DNA of 64,000 nt from Candidatus Ruthenibacterium merdavium (lineage in GTDB: Bacteria > Bacillota > Clostridia > Oscillospirales > Ruminococcaceae), in contig DWWA01000023.1 in the NCBI GenBank assembly GCA_019119935.1, forward strand, positions 1 to 64,000, in the 5' to 3' direction. Numbering within the stretch: the stretch's first letter is position 1; the number at the start of each line of letters is the position of its first letter. The notes below the pieces were generated by a model. The model had not been told where the DNA came from and did not search any database. It saw only the letters and a program-made list of their open reading frames with translations. A program made the translations under genes and the position numbers. Of this stretch, positions 51,045-60,714 are shown piece after piece.

Positions 51045-52145
51045 TTAAGCGTTTGTTTCCAAGGCGTTGATGAAACGAACAAGGGCATGCGCCATTTTCT
51101 CATGTGTTACTGTATGCGGATGGCCGCATGCGCCTAAGGGGTCAAACACACTGATTCGCGGGTAGCGAAAACATATCACCTTTTCATCACACAGGCTCTT
51201 TTTATATTCTTCCACAATCTTTGTCAAGCGATGGTACAGGTAGTAATCCATCGAACCCAAGGCGCAAATAATCGTCGCATCCGGCCCGTGCAGCGCACGA
51301 AGCGTCTGAAGAAACGAAAGATATGCCTGATGAAATTGATCCTCCGCCGCTTCATAGTCCCGCTGTGCCATAATCGCAGTCGTGTCATTCGTTCCTAAAT
51401 TCACCACGACATAGTCTGTTCGGTGTTTTTCAAAATCCCATCTTTGATACTCTTGTTTTTCCAGCCGGTCTTCCAGCACACGGTCGGTATATTCGTACAG
51501 TTCATTCATCGCGTAGGGCAAAGGCAGTGCCTCCCACGGCGTCAGACAAATGCCTGAAATGCTGACTTGACTCCAGTCCATTCCCAAACGGCGCGCTGCA
51601 ATCGCCGCATGGGAAAGCCATCCGTTTTCTTCGTCTGAAAAGAAGGCGCGGTTTCGGTCTTTGGTTTCGTTGCCGAACCCGCAGGTAATGGAATCGCCGA
51701 TAAATTCAATACGCTTGCGGGCAGACAAAACAGGCTTCAAAAACTGTCCCTGTGCCGAAATGCCGCAGAGCGCCGCGCCTGTTTTCAAGTTTTCCGTCAA
51801 TTTCATAAGGCGAATGCGATGCGTTTCCTCGGTTTCGCTTGCAAAAAGCAAATAAGAGTCGTGCGGTTTAGAAAGCTCAAAGCGCTTACTGGGCGTTTCC
51901 TCATCGTCCAAAAACACAGCAACCCAAGGCCATGTTTCACGCTCGCAGGCATTTCCCATGGCGTCACGGTCTATTTCCTTTGCGGCATAAGCTTCGAGTA
52001 CCGCCGTTAAGCACGTTCCGCAAAACCAAAACTCTATGCCGCTGCACGTCCAGTTAAAATGCAGCCGATCGGGGGCAGTTTCGCGGTAAGTTCTTCCCAA
52101 TGGCACAAGCCGCTCTTCCAGCTCGTGCACAGAATAATGCTTCAT
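51045..52145 (-). CDS. two-domain SGNH esterase (CE2-like)
   Basis: A 366-residue protein with an N-terminal beta-sandwich (residues about 1-135) and an SGNH esterase domain: GDSITCGFGN carries the nucleophile Ser, VVNLGTNDTT the block III Asn, and GHPHTVTHEKMA the catalytic His region. This is the CE2 acetyl-esterase layout, whose members remove acetyl groups from polysaccharides. There is no signal peptide, so it should act inside the cell on imported oligosaccharides. The start overlaps the preceding SGNH gene stop by 4 bases. Last gene of the esterase cluster. Confidence 0.85.
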   Translation of the reverse strand: MKHYSVHELEERLVPLGRTYRETAPDRLHFNWTCSGIEFWFCGTCLTAVLEAYAAKEIDRDAMGNACERETWPWVAVFLDDEETPSKRFELSKPHDSYLLFASETEETHRIRLMKLTENLKTGAALCGISAQGQFLKPVLSARKRIEFIGDSITCGFGNETKDRNRAFFSDEENGWLSHAAIAARRLGMDWSQVSISGICLTPWEALPLPYAMNELYEYTDRVLEDRLEKQEYQRWDFEKHRTDYVVVNLGTNDTTAIMAQRDYEAAEDQFHQAYLSFLQTLRALHGPDATIICALGSMDYYLYHRLTKIVEEYKKSLCDEKVICFRYPRISVFDPLGACGHPHTVTHEKMAHALVRFINALETNA

Positions 52146-53356
52146 CTCATTTCCCCCTTGAACAAGTGTTCAAAAATTGCGCGGGCAATCCGGCGACCGC
52201 CTTCCGTATTCGGGTGAACGCCGTCGCCGATGTGACAGCCGTCTTTCATTTTATCCGGCGCATTGGGCATGCGCATTACTTTGTCCAAATCAATCAGCCC
52301 GTCTGCGAGTGCGCTGTTTTCCCGAATTCTTTGGTTGAAATCCTGCCGGATGCACTCTGCTTTTTCCCGGAAAGGTTCGCCGAAGCATCCGAATGGCATC
52401 ACGGTGCTGACATAAATCTTGCTTTTGTTTTTATGCGCCGTTTCAATGATTTGTTTCATGCCGTTAAAAAGCATTTCGCCTGTCGGAACTTCATTCGGAC
52501 AGCCAAAAGCAAAGGCGTGGGTACAATCGTTAACCCCCTCCATGAAAAACACGGTATCCGGTGTATCCTCAATGTAAACATCGCGCACAAACCGCGAAAT
52601 ACCCGCCTGTCCAAAACATTTTCCATGGCCGATGATCTCTTCGACATGGCAGTCATCAAAGAGCAGACGGTTGCCGCCGATGCCATAGTTCAGCAGTGCA
52701 TATTCTCCCGGACTGTGCCGCTGTACCATCTCACGCAGAGCGTCAAAGTAATAGCCCATGTGGGTAATGGAATCGCCGAAGCATGCCAGCGTGACGGGCG
52801 GACGGTCTGTACAGATTTTCAACCCGTTGATGCCCGCCGCTGCATTGCACGGTACTGCATCGCGTGCGAAGCTCGGCAGCACTTGCAGTGTGGTCTGCAT
52901 CCCCAAAAAGGCACTGCTGACGGCATCGCCGCCGCAAAACGAAGTGCGAAAGCCCTGCGCACACCAAGTTTGACACACAGAATCAATTTTCTGCGCGCTT
53001 TTAAAATAGGCAGAAATCACAATATCATATTCAGGTGTCAGAGAAAGCGCCGCTTCATCGCTGTAAAAGGCTGTGCCCGGCTCTATCGTAATTCTTTCAC
53101 TGCCATCTGCCGTTATCGGCACAATTTTTGTCACCTGCTTTTTTTCTCGGTCCCAAAGCCCCGCCGAAACGCGCTCTAACACCAGCGGCTCACGGCCATA
53201 GGCATTGCAAAATCTCACTTGAACCGCATGCGCCGTCCAAGCGTTTTGAATCCATATTTTCTGGGTGATATCTTCCAGCGAGCCAACCTGCGCGCCCCAC
53301 GGAATTTCTAACGACCCCCACACTTTTTTCCATGTACTCATACGCTCTTTTCCCAT
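52142..53356 (-). CDS. SGNH/GDSL-family hydrolase
   Basis: A 404-residue esterase. The GDSITHMGYYFDALREM block contains the nucleophile Ser; IGGNRLLFDD and GVNDCTHA give the Gly and Asn of the oxyanion hole, and GDGVHPNTEGGRRIA the catalytic Asp/His pair. The N-terminal 180 residues form a beta-rich domain of unknown role. Relatives deacylate plant or host glycans. ATG 53356 (or ATG 53341) starts it; it begins 3 bases after the alpha/beta esterase stop and overlaps the CE2-like gene. No signal peptide. Confidence 0.88.
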   Translation of the reverse strand: MGKERMSTWKKVWGSLEIPWGAQVGSLEDITQKIWIQNAWTAHAVQVRFCNAYGREPLVLERVSAGLWDREKKQVTKIVPITADGSERITIEPGTAFYSDEAALSLTPEYDIVISAYFKSAQKIDSVCQTWCAQGFRTSFCGGDAVSSAFLGMQTTLQVLPSFARDAVPCNAAAGINGLKICTDRPPVTLACFGDSITHMGYYFDALREMVQRHSPGEYALLNYGIGGNRLLFDDCHVEEIIGHGKCFGQAGISRFVRDVYIEDTPDTVFFMEGVNDCTHAFAFGCPNEVPTGEMLFNGMKQIIETAHKNKSKIYVSTVMPFGCFGEPFREKAECIRQDFNQRIRENSALADGLIDLDKVMRMPNAPDKMKDGCHIGDGVHPNTEGGRRIARAIFEHLFKGEMR

Positions 53357-53359
53357 TCC

Positions 53360-54316
53360 TCAGTCTTTTAAGTCGTGAAGCGCCAGCCATTCATCGCACA
53401 GCTGTGTCCAGCGCGCCACATGCGGGCTTTTCATGCCTAAATCATTTTCTCCGTCTGCCACGCCCACGCCGTGCACCGCACCTTCAAAAATATGCAGCTC
53501 ATAGGGAATCGCGGCATCGCTGAGCGCTTTCGCCAAGCTCATGCCGTAGCGCCCGTCATCACTCAGTGTCTGCCAGACAAAAAACGGCGGAGAATTATAG
53601 CGAATGTTTTTTTCCGGCGCAAGATAAAGGCGCTCCTGCATCGTTTCCCCGTACATATCGGAGCTTTGCGGCATCATAAAAGGCAAGGGAAACGAAACAC
53701 CCGTAAGCGCTCCGTACCCGATGACCGCCGCGTCCGGACGGCACGACTCTCTTTCCACGACATCATCTGACGCAGCGTTTCCCTCTTCAAAATGTGTGGC
53801 GCAGTTGGCCGCAAGCATCCCGCCCGCGGAAAAGCCCATCACGGCCACTTTTCCCGAAATTCCGAATCTTTCCCGCTTTGCGCGCAGCAAACGCACGGCG
53901 CGCTGCATATCCGCAATCGCGTGCATTCGTGTATAAGGCTTGAGACGATAGGTTAAAATCGCGGTGGGATATCCCAGCTGATGAAAATGCCATGCGGCAT
54001 TTGGCCCTTCGCACCCGGTGCGAATTTCAAATCCGCCTCCGTGCGCAATTAAAATGACGGTGCGCACGGTGCTGGTTTTGGGTGCAGGGATAAAAACGAG
54101 ATACGGCTGGCGCTGAAATTCATCGCGCGCATCCCATTCCGGCGCTCCTTTTTCCCAAAGCGGAACGCGCTCAAACGCTTCCATTTGCGCTTCCCAATTT
54201 TGTTTAAATTGTTTCGTATTGACTGCGCCGTGCTCATCCCGGTGCCTTTCAATCGGAATAATGAAAGCGCCTCGTTCGATTGCATCGCGCAGCAGTGCAA
54301 TATTGTTTTCAAACAT
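53360..54316 (-). CDS. alpha/beta hydrolase, BD-FAE/CE-type esterase
   Basis: A 318-residue alpha/beta hydrolase of the esterase/lipase HGGG group: HGGGFEIRTG forms the oxyanion hole, GFSAGGMLAANCA contains the nucleophile, and HGVGVADGEND the catalytic His. It resembles acetylxylan or feruloyl esterases of gut bacteria. ATG 54316 is chosen for GGAGGG 8 bases upstream; the frame runs 11 codons further. It lies 29 bases after the YesN-like regulator and before two SGNH esterases, in one operon. No signal peptide. Confidence 0.85.
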   Translation of the reverse strand: MFENNIALLRDAIERGAFIIPIERHRDEHGAVNTKQFKQNWEAQMEAFERVPLWEKGAPEWDARDEFQRQPYLVFIPAPKTSTVRTVILIAHGGGFEIRTGCEGPNAAWHFHQLGYPTAILTYRLKPYTRMHAIADMQRAVRLLRAKRERFGISGKVAVMGFSAGGMLAANCATHFEEGNAASDDVVERESCRPDAAVIGYGALTGVSFPLPFMMPQSSDMYGETMQERLYLAPEKNIRYNSPPFFVWQTLSDDGRYGMSLAKALSDAAIPYELHIFEGAVHGVGVADGENDLGMKSPHVARWTQLCDEWLALHDLKD

Positions 54317-54345
54317 GAGCTTGCCCTCCATTTCATCTGCGCGCA

Positions 54346-55944
54346 TCACTTTTGCAAGTCACTGCTGTCGCACGTTTTTCTATACTCGCTGGGCGAACAT
54401 CCGGCATATTTTTTGAACACCGTTGAAAAGTAGGAAAAGTTTGCAAAGCCCGTCTGATCAGCCACTTCGCTCACGTTAACGCCTTCCAGCAGTTTCTTTT
54501 TTGCTTGCTTGATGCGGTATTGGTTGAGATACTCTTTAATGGAAATATCCCATTCATTTTTAAAAATACGGTTTGCATAATCCGGTGTAAGGTAAACATA
54601 GGACGCCACTTCGTCCCGCCCGATGGATTCCATATAGTGCTCATGGATAAACTGTTTCATCTGACCGGAAACGCTTTGCGTCTTTTTGCGCACTTGAATT
54701 TCACGCACAATTTGATCGGCCGTAAAGCTGACCCACTTTACCATATCAAACACGGAGGATGCGGCGTTTTTCCGCAGCTGCTGAGAAAGATGGTCGGCAA
54801 GCAGATGATGTGCCTCAATCTCATTTTTTCGCAGAACCGTGTACATCACTTGCAAAAGGTCTTGCTGAATGGACTGCATTGCGTCCGGGCTTAGACGGTT
54901 CTGTTCCGACAAACGGCACAAAAGCGTCTGAACCGCCGTCACAATTTCCGAAACTCTCTCTTGCAAAAAGAGCTGTTCCATTTGCTCTACATCTAAGGCG
55001 ATTTGCTGTTTTGGCATTGGCGCAGGCCCTCCCCAGCCGGCAAGCACTTCGCCGCGGTGGGCAACATTCGCACGGTCGAACTCTTCCATCTGTGTGCGGA
55101 TTTGCGGCAGGCTATGAAAAGGGACAATCTTAGAGTAGTAGCAAGTAGGTGCGGCACCGACGTACTCCGCGGCAAAATCGCGCAATTTTTGACACTGCTG
55201 TGCCGCCTGCTCCGGCGTTTTCAGCTCATTTAATACCGCCAGGTTATACAGCGTTTCACTGTGTCCGTATGTCACTACAAGGGTTTCGTCCATGTCGGCC
55301 AGCAAATCCACCGCCAAGTTACGTAGTGCATATTGAAATAAATCCATGTTCCAGCCATCCGGCATTTTGCTTTGAGAAAGCGCCGTCAAAACCAAAACGC
55401 AGTTTTCGGTGCTTCTCAGCGGCATTTCCAGCTCTTCCATCCGTTCGTCCAATTCCTTCGGCTCCATCTGGGTTTGTCCGAGGGCAAAGTTGCGCAAAAA
55501 GGTTTGCTGGGCCAGCTTATGCCCGTCCTGCCAGCGCACAGCGGCCTGGCTTTCCTTTTCCACCTTCTGCTGGTAGCGCACTTTGTTGGCCACTTTCGCC
55601 AGCACAGACTGCGTATTCTGCACGTCGAACGGCTTTGTGATATAGTCGGCCGCTTCATAGCGCAGTGCGGTCTGTGCGTATTCAAAGCTTTCGTGGCACG
55701 TCAGGAAAATAAATTCCGCCGTAATTTTTTCCTCTCGAAGCCACCGGAGCAATTCCAGTCCGCTTCCCTTCGGCATTTCAATATCACATAAGATAATCTG
55801 CGGGCAGTGCTTTTGAACTTGCTGTTTCGCTTCGGCAAAATCGTACGCTTTCACTGCTTCGCTGATCCCGAGCGTTTTCCACTCCATCAAGTCACAAATA
55901 GCTTGTACGGTTGGCACATCGTCATCCACAATTAAAATTTTCAT
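54346..55944 (-). CDS. YesN-type response regulator (AraC output)
   Basis: A 532-residue regulator with an N-terminal receiver (DDD at the acidic pocket, phospho-acceptor in IILCDIEMPKGSGLE, switch KPF), a long linker region (residues about 130-420), and a C-terminal AraC DNA-binding domain (VASYVYLTPDYANRIFKNEW, VSEVADQTGFANFSYFSTVF, then KKYAG). It pairs with the upstream YesM-like kinase; the ATG overlaps the kinase stop by 4 bases. In Clostridia such pairs switch on neighbouring sugar ABC importers and glycan enzymes. Confidence 0.92.
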   Translation of the reverse strand: MKILIVDDDVPTVQAICDLMEWKTLGISEAVKAYDFAEAKQQVQKHCPQIILCDIEMPKGSGLELLRWLREEKITAEFIFLTCHESFEYAQTALRYEAADYITKPFDVQNTQSVLAKVANKVRYQQKVEKESQAAVRWQDGHKLAQQTFLRNFALGQTQMEPKELDERMEELEMPLRSTENCVLVLTALSQSKMPDGWNMDLFQYALRNLAVDLLADMDETLVVTYGHSETLYNLAVLNELKTPEQAAQQCQKLRDFAAEYVGAAPTCYYSKIVPFHSLPQIRTQMEEFDRANVAHRGEVLAGWGGPAPMPKQQIALDVEQMEQLFLQERVSEIVTAVQTLLCRLSEQNRLSPDAMQSIQQDLLQVMYTVLRKNEIEAHHLLADHLSQQLRKNAASSVFDMVKWVSFTADQIVREIQVRKKTQSVSGQMKQFIHEHYMESIGRDEVASYVYLTPDYANRIFKNEWDISIKEYLNQYRIKQAKKKLLEGVNVSEVADQTGFANFSYFSTVFKKYAGCSPSEYRKTCDSSDLQK

Positions 55945-57638
55945 GCTTTGCTGCCTCCTTCCGACGGCAAGAAAAACACCACACGTGCGCCGCCCGTTTC
56001 CACATTCGAAATCTGCATCCACGGGCCTTCGCCGTACAAAAGATTTAATGTGTCATAAATATTTTTCAGCCCCACATGATGTTTTAAGCCTTCATTCGGA
56101 AAGCCTTTTAAAACGTCCTCGGAAAAACCCTCTCCGTTATCTTCAATCACGATGCGCACGAAACTTTTTTCCGCCTGTTGCTCTTTCGTCACAGAGATAA
56201 AAACGCTCAAATAACAGTCCGGGCTGAACGCATGCTTAAAAATATTTTCAAGCATTGTTTGAATCATAAACTTGGAAACAATGAAGGATTCTAATTCCGG
56301 CTCGCACGACGCCATATAGAAAATTTTATCCGGATACTTAATTTGCTGAAGTTTAACATAATTTTCGCAGTGAAGCAGTTCTTCTCGCAAGGGAATTTGC
56401 AAGTCGCTTTCACTGAACAAATAGCGCAGATGCTTGCTGAGTGCATTGATAAAGCGCTGGGCATCTTCAATTCGCTCGGTATACAGCAAGCTCGACACGG
56501 TTGTAATGGCGTTCAAATAAAAATGCGGTTTGAGCTGTAAGCGCAGCATTGCCAGCTGATTTTTGCTTTGCGTCAGCCGTGCTTCATACGCTTGAATTTT
56601 TAAGGCGTAAATCTCGCTGATCATCTTATTAAAGCCGTCTGCCAATACCTTGAAGTCCTCAATCGACGATTGATTTTCCATTCGGTAATTCCAGTCGCCT
56701 TTTTGCACGCGCTCCATTCCCGCTTCCAGCGAATCAACCGGCAGCAAAATGTTGCGGTGCAAACGATGCAGGTAAGCCGTTGCCGTCACCACCAGAAGCA
56801 ATCCTACAAACAGCACCAATAAAAAAGAGTAAATCTGCCCTTGAACCGCCATTTGGGCAGGCTGAAGCAAATATAAATAACCCTCATAATCAGCAATCGG
56901 AATTTCGACCATATAGTACCACTGATTTTGCAGTGAAAGCAGCTCTTTCGGCTGGAGGGTATCCGTCACACGCACCGCCTGCTCATTCGTTGTAAAAATA
57001 ACATGGCGCTGTGCATCCGTCATGAAATAAGAAATCCCCTCTACCGCACCTTGCTCCATTGTTTCCTGCATGAACATCGTTAAGCTTGCTCCGACGCCAA
57101 CCGTGTAGCGTCCTGCGCGGTAGTGCTGAAAAAACCAAGGCTGGTCTTGAACCCAATCCACATGCCATTTTCCAAAGACCTCACACGCTGTGCTTCGCAG
57201 TTTGGTTTCTAAGGCATATTGCGTCCCGAAACCTCTTGCGCTCACACTCATGATAATCTCGTCGTTTTCTTGTTCCAGCATGTAAAACACATCTGCCGCC
57301 TCTTGAAACTGATGACGCTCTTGCAGCACTTTCAGCGCATTTTGCTTTTTCAAATAAACGTCTAATTCTGTACTCGGTTCGTCTTGATTGGCATATGCAA
57401 AACTTGAAAGTTCCAGCAAATCTTTTGTCATGGCGTTTAAGTTTGCTTCGATATAAGAGGCATAAAGACGGCCGCCGCTTTCCATGTTCTTGACGGCATT
57501 TTTGGTCAACAGCTCAAAATTATAAAAATTGGTGATTCCGATACTCACCACCATAATGACTGTCAAAAGCAAAATGCTGATTTGAAATTTTCGCTTCAAT
57601 GTTGCGCAGCGAACCTGCGGCGGCCGTTTTTGTTTCAT
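55941..57638 (-). CDS. YesM-type sensor histidine kinase
   Basis: A 565-residue kinase. An N-terminal helix (ISILLLTVIMVVSIGITNFY), an extracytoplasmic sensing domain (about 50-270), a second helix (IYSFLLVLFVGLLLVVTATA), a HAMP linker and the His_kinase/HATPase pair: LRLQLKPHFYLNAITTVSSL with the phospho-acceptor His and NIFKHAFSPD/IVIEDNGEGFSED as the ATP site. The sensor domain probably detects a sugar directly or through a binding protein. ATG 57638 is chosen for AAAGGGGAAG; the frame extends 13 codons further. Confidence 0.92.
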   Translation of the reverse strand: MKQKRPPQVRCATLKRKFQISILLLTVIMVVSIGITNFYNFELLTKNAVKNMESGGRLYASYIEANLNAMTKDLLELSSFAYANQDEPSTELDVYLKKQNALKVLQERHQFQEAADVFYMLEQENDEIIMSVSARGFGTQYALETKLRSTACEVFGKWHVDWVQDQPWFFQHYRAGRYTVGVGASLTMFMQETMEQGAVEGISYFMTDAQRHVIFTTNEQAVRVTDTLQPKELLSLQNQWYYMVEIPIADYEGYLYLLQPAQMAVQGQIYSFLLVLFVGLLLVVTATAYLHRLHRNILLPVDSLEAGMERVQKGDWNYRMENQSSIEDFKVLADGFNKMISEIYALKIQAYEARLTQSKNQLAMLRLQLKPHFYLNAITTVSSLLYTERIEDAQRFINALSKHLRYLFSESDLQIPLREELLHCENYVKLQQIKYPDKIFYMASCEPELESFIVSKFMIQTMLENIFKHAFSPDCYLSVFISVTKEQQAEKSFVRIVIEDNGEGFSEDVLKGFPNEGLKHHVGLKNIYDTLNLLYGEGPWMQISNVETGGARVVFFLPSEGGSKA

Positions 57639-57708
57639 TGCTCTTCCCCTTTCCCAAGGCTTTTTTAAGCGTAGCACACTTACCGCAATGTGACAATATC
57701 TTTATCTT

Positions 57709-59217
57709 TTATACACAAGCGGCGTGGACATCCACTTTCGGCACAAACGGGCCGTCCTCTTGGGAATGAAGATGCAGAGAATCCCCGTCAAAGGTGAATT
57801 TCAGCTGTTTTGGGCTTGCCATTTCCACCCAGCGCAGTGTCAAAACAAAGGTATTATTTTCCAGCCATTCTCCGCTGCACAGAACGCGTGACAAAAGCCC
57901 TTCTAAACGGTTTTCACGCCAAGTACCGTCTGTTCCGATGACAAGTTCGTGAGGTGTTCCTGCTTGCTGATAGGTCATCGTGCAGACACCCGTTTCAAAA
58001 CAGAAGCGCACACGCTCAATAGAGGGCAGCGCAGCACTTCCGCTCATCACTTTCGACATTTCTTCTCCGTCGATAGAGAAATAACCTTTGGTGATGCGGT
58101 ACTCTTTTTCGTTGATCCCCTGCATCGTTTCGGGCAGAACAGAAGCGTTCGGAGACGGCAGTGCCAGACGCTTCATGCGCGTTTTCAGCGCCTGTGCCTG
58201 CTGTGCATCTTCCGGAAGGCTGCGCACGTCCGGGGCAGGTAAAGTGTCTAAGAATTCCCACAGCAAATCCAGCACACGCTGCGGCATTTCACTGCCCGTT
58301 CCGCCGTTTGCAAACTCTGTAATGGCAATCAGCATTTCGCGCTCGGGAATAACCACTGTGAACTGTCCCATCGCACCGTCGGCGCGGTAAACGCCCTTCG
58401 GACGGCACATCCACATTTGAAAACCGTAACCCACAAAATTATCCTCTGCAAACGGGTTGCCGTTTCGCTCGCTGGCCGATTGATTTTGCAGTGTCGTTGC
58501 CATTTCGACGTAGTCGGCCGCCAAAATGCGCTCGCCCTCCCAAACGCCGCCGTCTGCGTAAAGTTTCATCAAGCGCAGATTGTCTTCGGTGGTCGCCAGC
58601 AGCCCGCCGCCGCCGACTTCCATTCCGTCCGGCATTTTCATCCAGCGCAGATTGTCCGCGTCAATTCCAATTTTATCAAACAAACGCGGTTTTAAGTAAT
58701 CATGCAGACCCAAACCTGTTTTTTGGCGCACAATTGCCCCCAGCAGGGTCGAGCCGGTGGAATTATACATGTAAGTTGTGCCGGGCGCATGTGTGACAGA
58801 CGTAGCCAAAAAATCCCGAATCCAGTCTTTGCTTGGCTTTGGCATGGTGTCCATTCCGCAGCCCATACACAGCACATCGCGAACCGTCAGTTTTTTCAAA
58901 TTTTCGCTTGGCTCAGCGGGTGCCTGATCGGGAAAAATATCAATGATGCGCTCGTCCAGTTTTAAAAGTCCTTCCGTATAAGCGATGCCCACCGCTGTGG
59001 CCGCATAGGTTTTGGTGTGCGACTGCAAGCCGTGGCGCAGACCGGGCGCATAAGGCGTCCACCAGCCTTCGGCAAATACTTTGCCGAAACGCATGAGCAT
59101 TAAGCCGTGCGGTTCGCTCACTCCGCTTGTTTCCAAGCGATCCAGCAGCCGCTGAACCGCTTGTGAGGGAACGCCGACGGATTCGGGCGTAACGCGTTCA
59201 AATTCTTTTCTGACCAT
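57709..59217 (-). CDS. beta-lactamase-family serine hydrolase
   Basis: A 502-residue hydrolase of the class C beta-lactamase/penicillin-binding fold. The SxxK motif is SHTK (in GLQSHTKTYAATAVG), the YxN motif YNS (TYMYNSTGSTLLGAI). The N-terminal catalytic part (about 1-345) is followed by a beta-rich C-terminal domain. Members without signal peptides, as here, act as esterases or peptidases rather than on penicillin. AGGAGG precedes the ATG. It follows a MATE gene by 42 bases and precedes the YesM gene, within the glycan locus. Confidence 0.88.
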   Translation of the reverse strand: MVRKEFERVTPESVGVPSQAVQRLLDRLETSGVSEPHGLMLMRFGKVFAEGWWTPYAPGLRHGLQSHTKTYAATAVGIAYTEGLLKLDERIIDIFPDQAPAEPSENLKKLTVRDVLCMGCGMDTMPKPSKDWIRDFLATSVTHAPGTTYMYNSTGSTLLGAIVRQKTGLGLHDYLKPRLFDKIGIDADNLRWMKMPDGMEVGGGGLLATTEDNLRLMKLYADGGVWEGERILAADYVEMATTLQNQSASERNGNPFAEDNFVGYGFQMWMCRPKGVYRADGAMGQFTVVIPEREMLIAITEFANGGTGSEMPQRVLDLLWEFLDTLPAPDVRSLPEDAQQAQALKTRMKRLALPSPNASVLPETMQGINEKEYRITKGYFSIDGEEMSKVMSGSAALPSIERVRFCFETGVCTMTYQQAGTPHELVIGTDGTWRENRLEGLLSRVLCSGEWLENNTFVLTLRWVEMASPKQLKFTFDGDSLHLHSQEDGPFVPKVDVHAACV

Positions 59218-59259
59218 TGTATCTTCCTCCTATTGTTTGTTATTTGGTATCTCAAAGCT

Positions 59260-60621
59260 TCAAGCCGCAGCGGATTGAATTTTCTTAATCCACTTTCCGC
59301 TTTTCAAACGAAATACGCACCAGATTGCCTTTACAATCTGATCTGCATTTAAGCAGGCAAACACCCAAAATGCCGGCCAGTGCAAAACCAACCCTGCCAG
59401 CGCGCCAAGCGGCAGAGAAATCAGCCACATCATTGAGGTGTCCGCCACCATGAGAAACTTTGTATCGCCTCCGCCGCGCAACACACCTTTTGTTAAAATG
59501 GAATTTGCGGAACGGAAGATGATGATAATGCTGATGGCATCCATCAGCTGACGGGCAATTTCGCGTGTTTCCTGCGTAATATTATAAGCGCTGATAATCG
59601 GCTCACGGATGACATAAATAATCAAGCCGGCCAGCATGCCAACGGCAACGCCGCAGAATAAAAACGTATATCCCTGGCGCTGTGCGGCCTTTTGATTTCC
59701 CTCACCCAAAGTTTGCCCGGTAATGAAACAACCTGCGTAGGACACGCCGGAAATGAAAATTGTGCTGATTTTCTGCACAACCAAAGTGATGGCATTGGCC
59801 GAAACAAACTGCGCACCAATGCGGCCCATCACCATTGCCAAAGCGCTGTCTCCAATTCCCAAAAGGCCGTCGCTGATCATCACCGGCACGCTGATGCGAA
59901 CAAATTCGCCCAACAACTCGCCGCATTTGCAAAAAAGATCTTTCACGCGGTAGCCTACGCTGGTATTCACCGCATAAAAATAGCCGCAGATAATACCTGT
60001 TTCCATAACGCGCGCAATCACCGTTCCCAAAGCGGCACCCGCTACCCCCATTTCCGGCATGCCGAATTTTCCGAAAATGAAGACGTAGTTTCCGCCGATA
60101 TTCACAAAGAACGCAACAACCGACGCAAAAAACGGCAGCCCCGGCAAATTGACGCTGCGCATGATATTCATTGTTACAATGGACAACGCCATTAAAAGAT
60201 AGCTGAGGGTTGACCAGCGCAGATAAGAAGCGCCGCTTTCAATCACAGGCTGCTCATTGCTGTACAGCGACAGAATTTGGTTTGCAAACAGCACGTTTGC
60301 CACCGTAAAAATCAGGCCCAACAGCATGCTGAATCGCAAAGCAATTGTGATGACCTTCTTCAAAGAAGTAAAGTCACCCGCGCCCCAAAAGCGGGAAGTC
60401 AGCACACATGCGCCCATGCTGATTCCCATACACAAAAACTGAAACAGCGTAATAAACTGGTTGCCCAGGGCGGAAGCACTCAAAGCAATCTCACCGAGCT
60501 GTCCCAGCATAATGGTATCCATTAAATTGACGCCTGTTGTAATGACGCTTTGCATCGCAACAGGCAGTGCGATTGTCAGCATTTTGATGTAAAATGACCG
60601 ACTGGTTTCTAAATACTTCAT
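59260..60621 (-). CDS. MATE-family efflux protein
   Basis: A 453-residue MATE transporter with twelve predicted helices, most like the DinF/NorM branch: FYIKMLTIALPVAMQSVITT and MLGQLGEIALSASALGNQF in helices 1-2, and a repeated second half (SYAGCFITGQTLGEGNQ). It follows the ABC permease genes by about 90 bases with a hairpin between, and lies before the serine hydrolase. It could export a sugar or hydrolysis product, but the substrate is unknown. It is not closely similar to the MATE protein at 49308. Confidence 0.9.
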   Translation of the reverse strand: MKYLETSRSFYIKMLTIALPVAMQSVITTGVNLMDTIMLGQLGEIALSASALGNQFITLFQFLCMGISMGACVLTSRFWGAGDFTSLKKVITIALRFSMLLGLIFTVANVLFANQILSLYSNEQPVIESGASYLRWSTLSYLLMALSIVTMNIMRSVNLPGLPFFASVVAFFVNIGGNYVFIFGKFGMPEMGVAGAALGTVIARVMETGIICGYFYAVNTSVGYRVKDLFCKCGELLGEFVRISVPVMISDGLLGIGDSALAMVMGRIGAQFVSANAITLVVQKISTIFISGVSYAGCFITGQTLGEGNQKAAQRQGYTFLFCGVAVGMLAGLIIYVIREPIISAYNITQETREIARQLMDAISIIIIFRSANSILTKGVLRGGGDTKFLMVADTSMMWLISLPLGALAGLVLHWPAFWVFACLNADQIVKAIWCVFRLKSGKWIKKIQSAAA

Positions 60622-60668
60622 GCTTTGCCTTACTCCCCCAACCTTTTACATCTTTTCCACCCTGAAAG

Positions 60669-60708
60669 AATGCAATCCACTTCAACAGAAATTGAAGCGG
60701 ATTGCATT
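60669..60708 (-). terminator. long hairpin after second permease gene
   Basis: AATGCAATCC-CTTCAA arms of 17 bases (one mismatch) around TTTCTG, seven bases past the permease stop on the minus strand. No T run follows on the minus strand, so it may stabilise the upstream mRNA or attenuate rather than fully terminate. Confidence 0.55.
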
Positions 60709-60714
60709 TCCGGC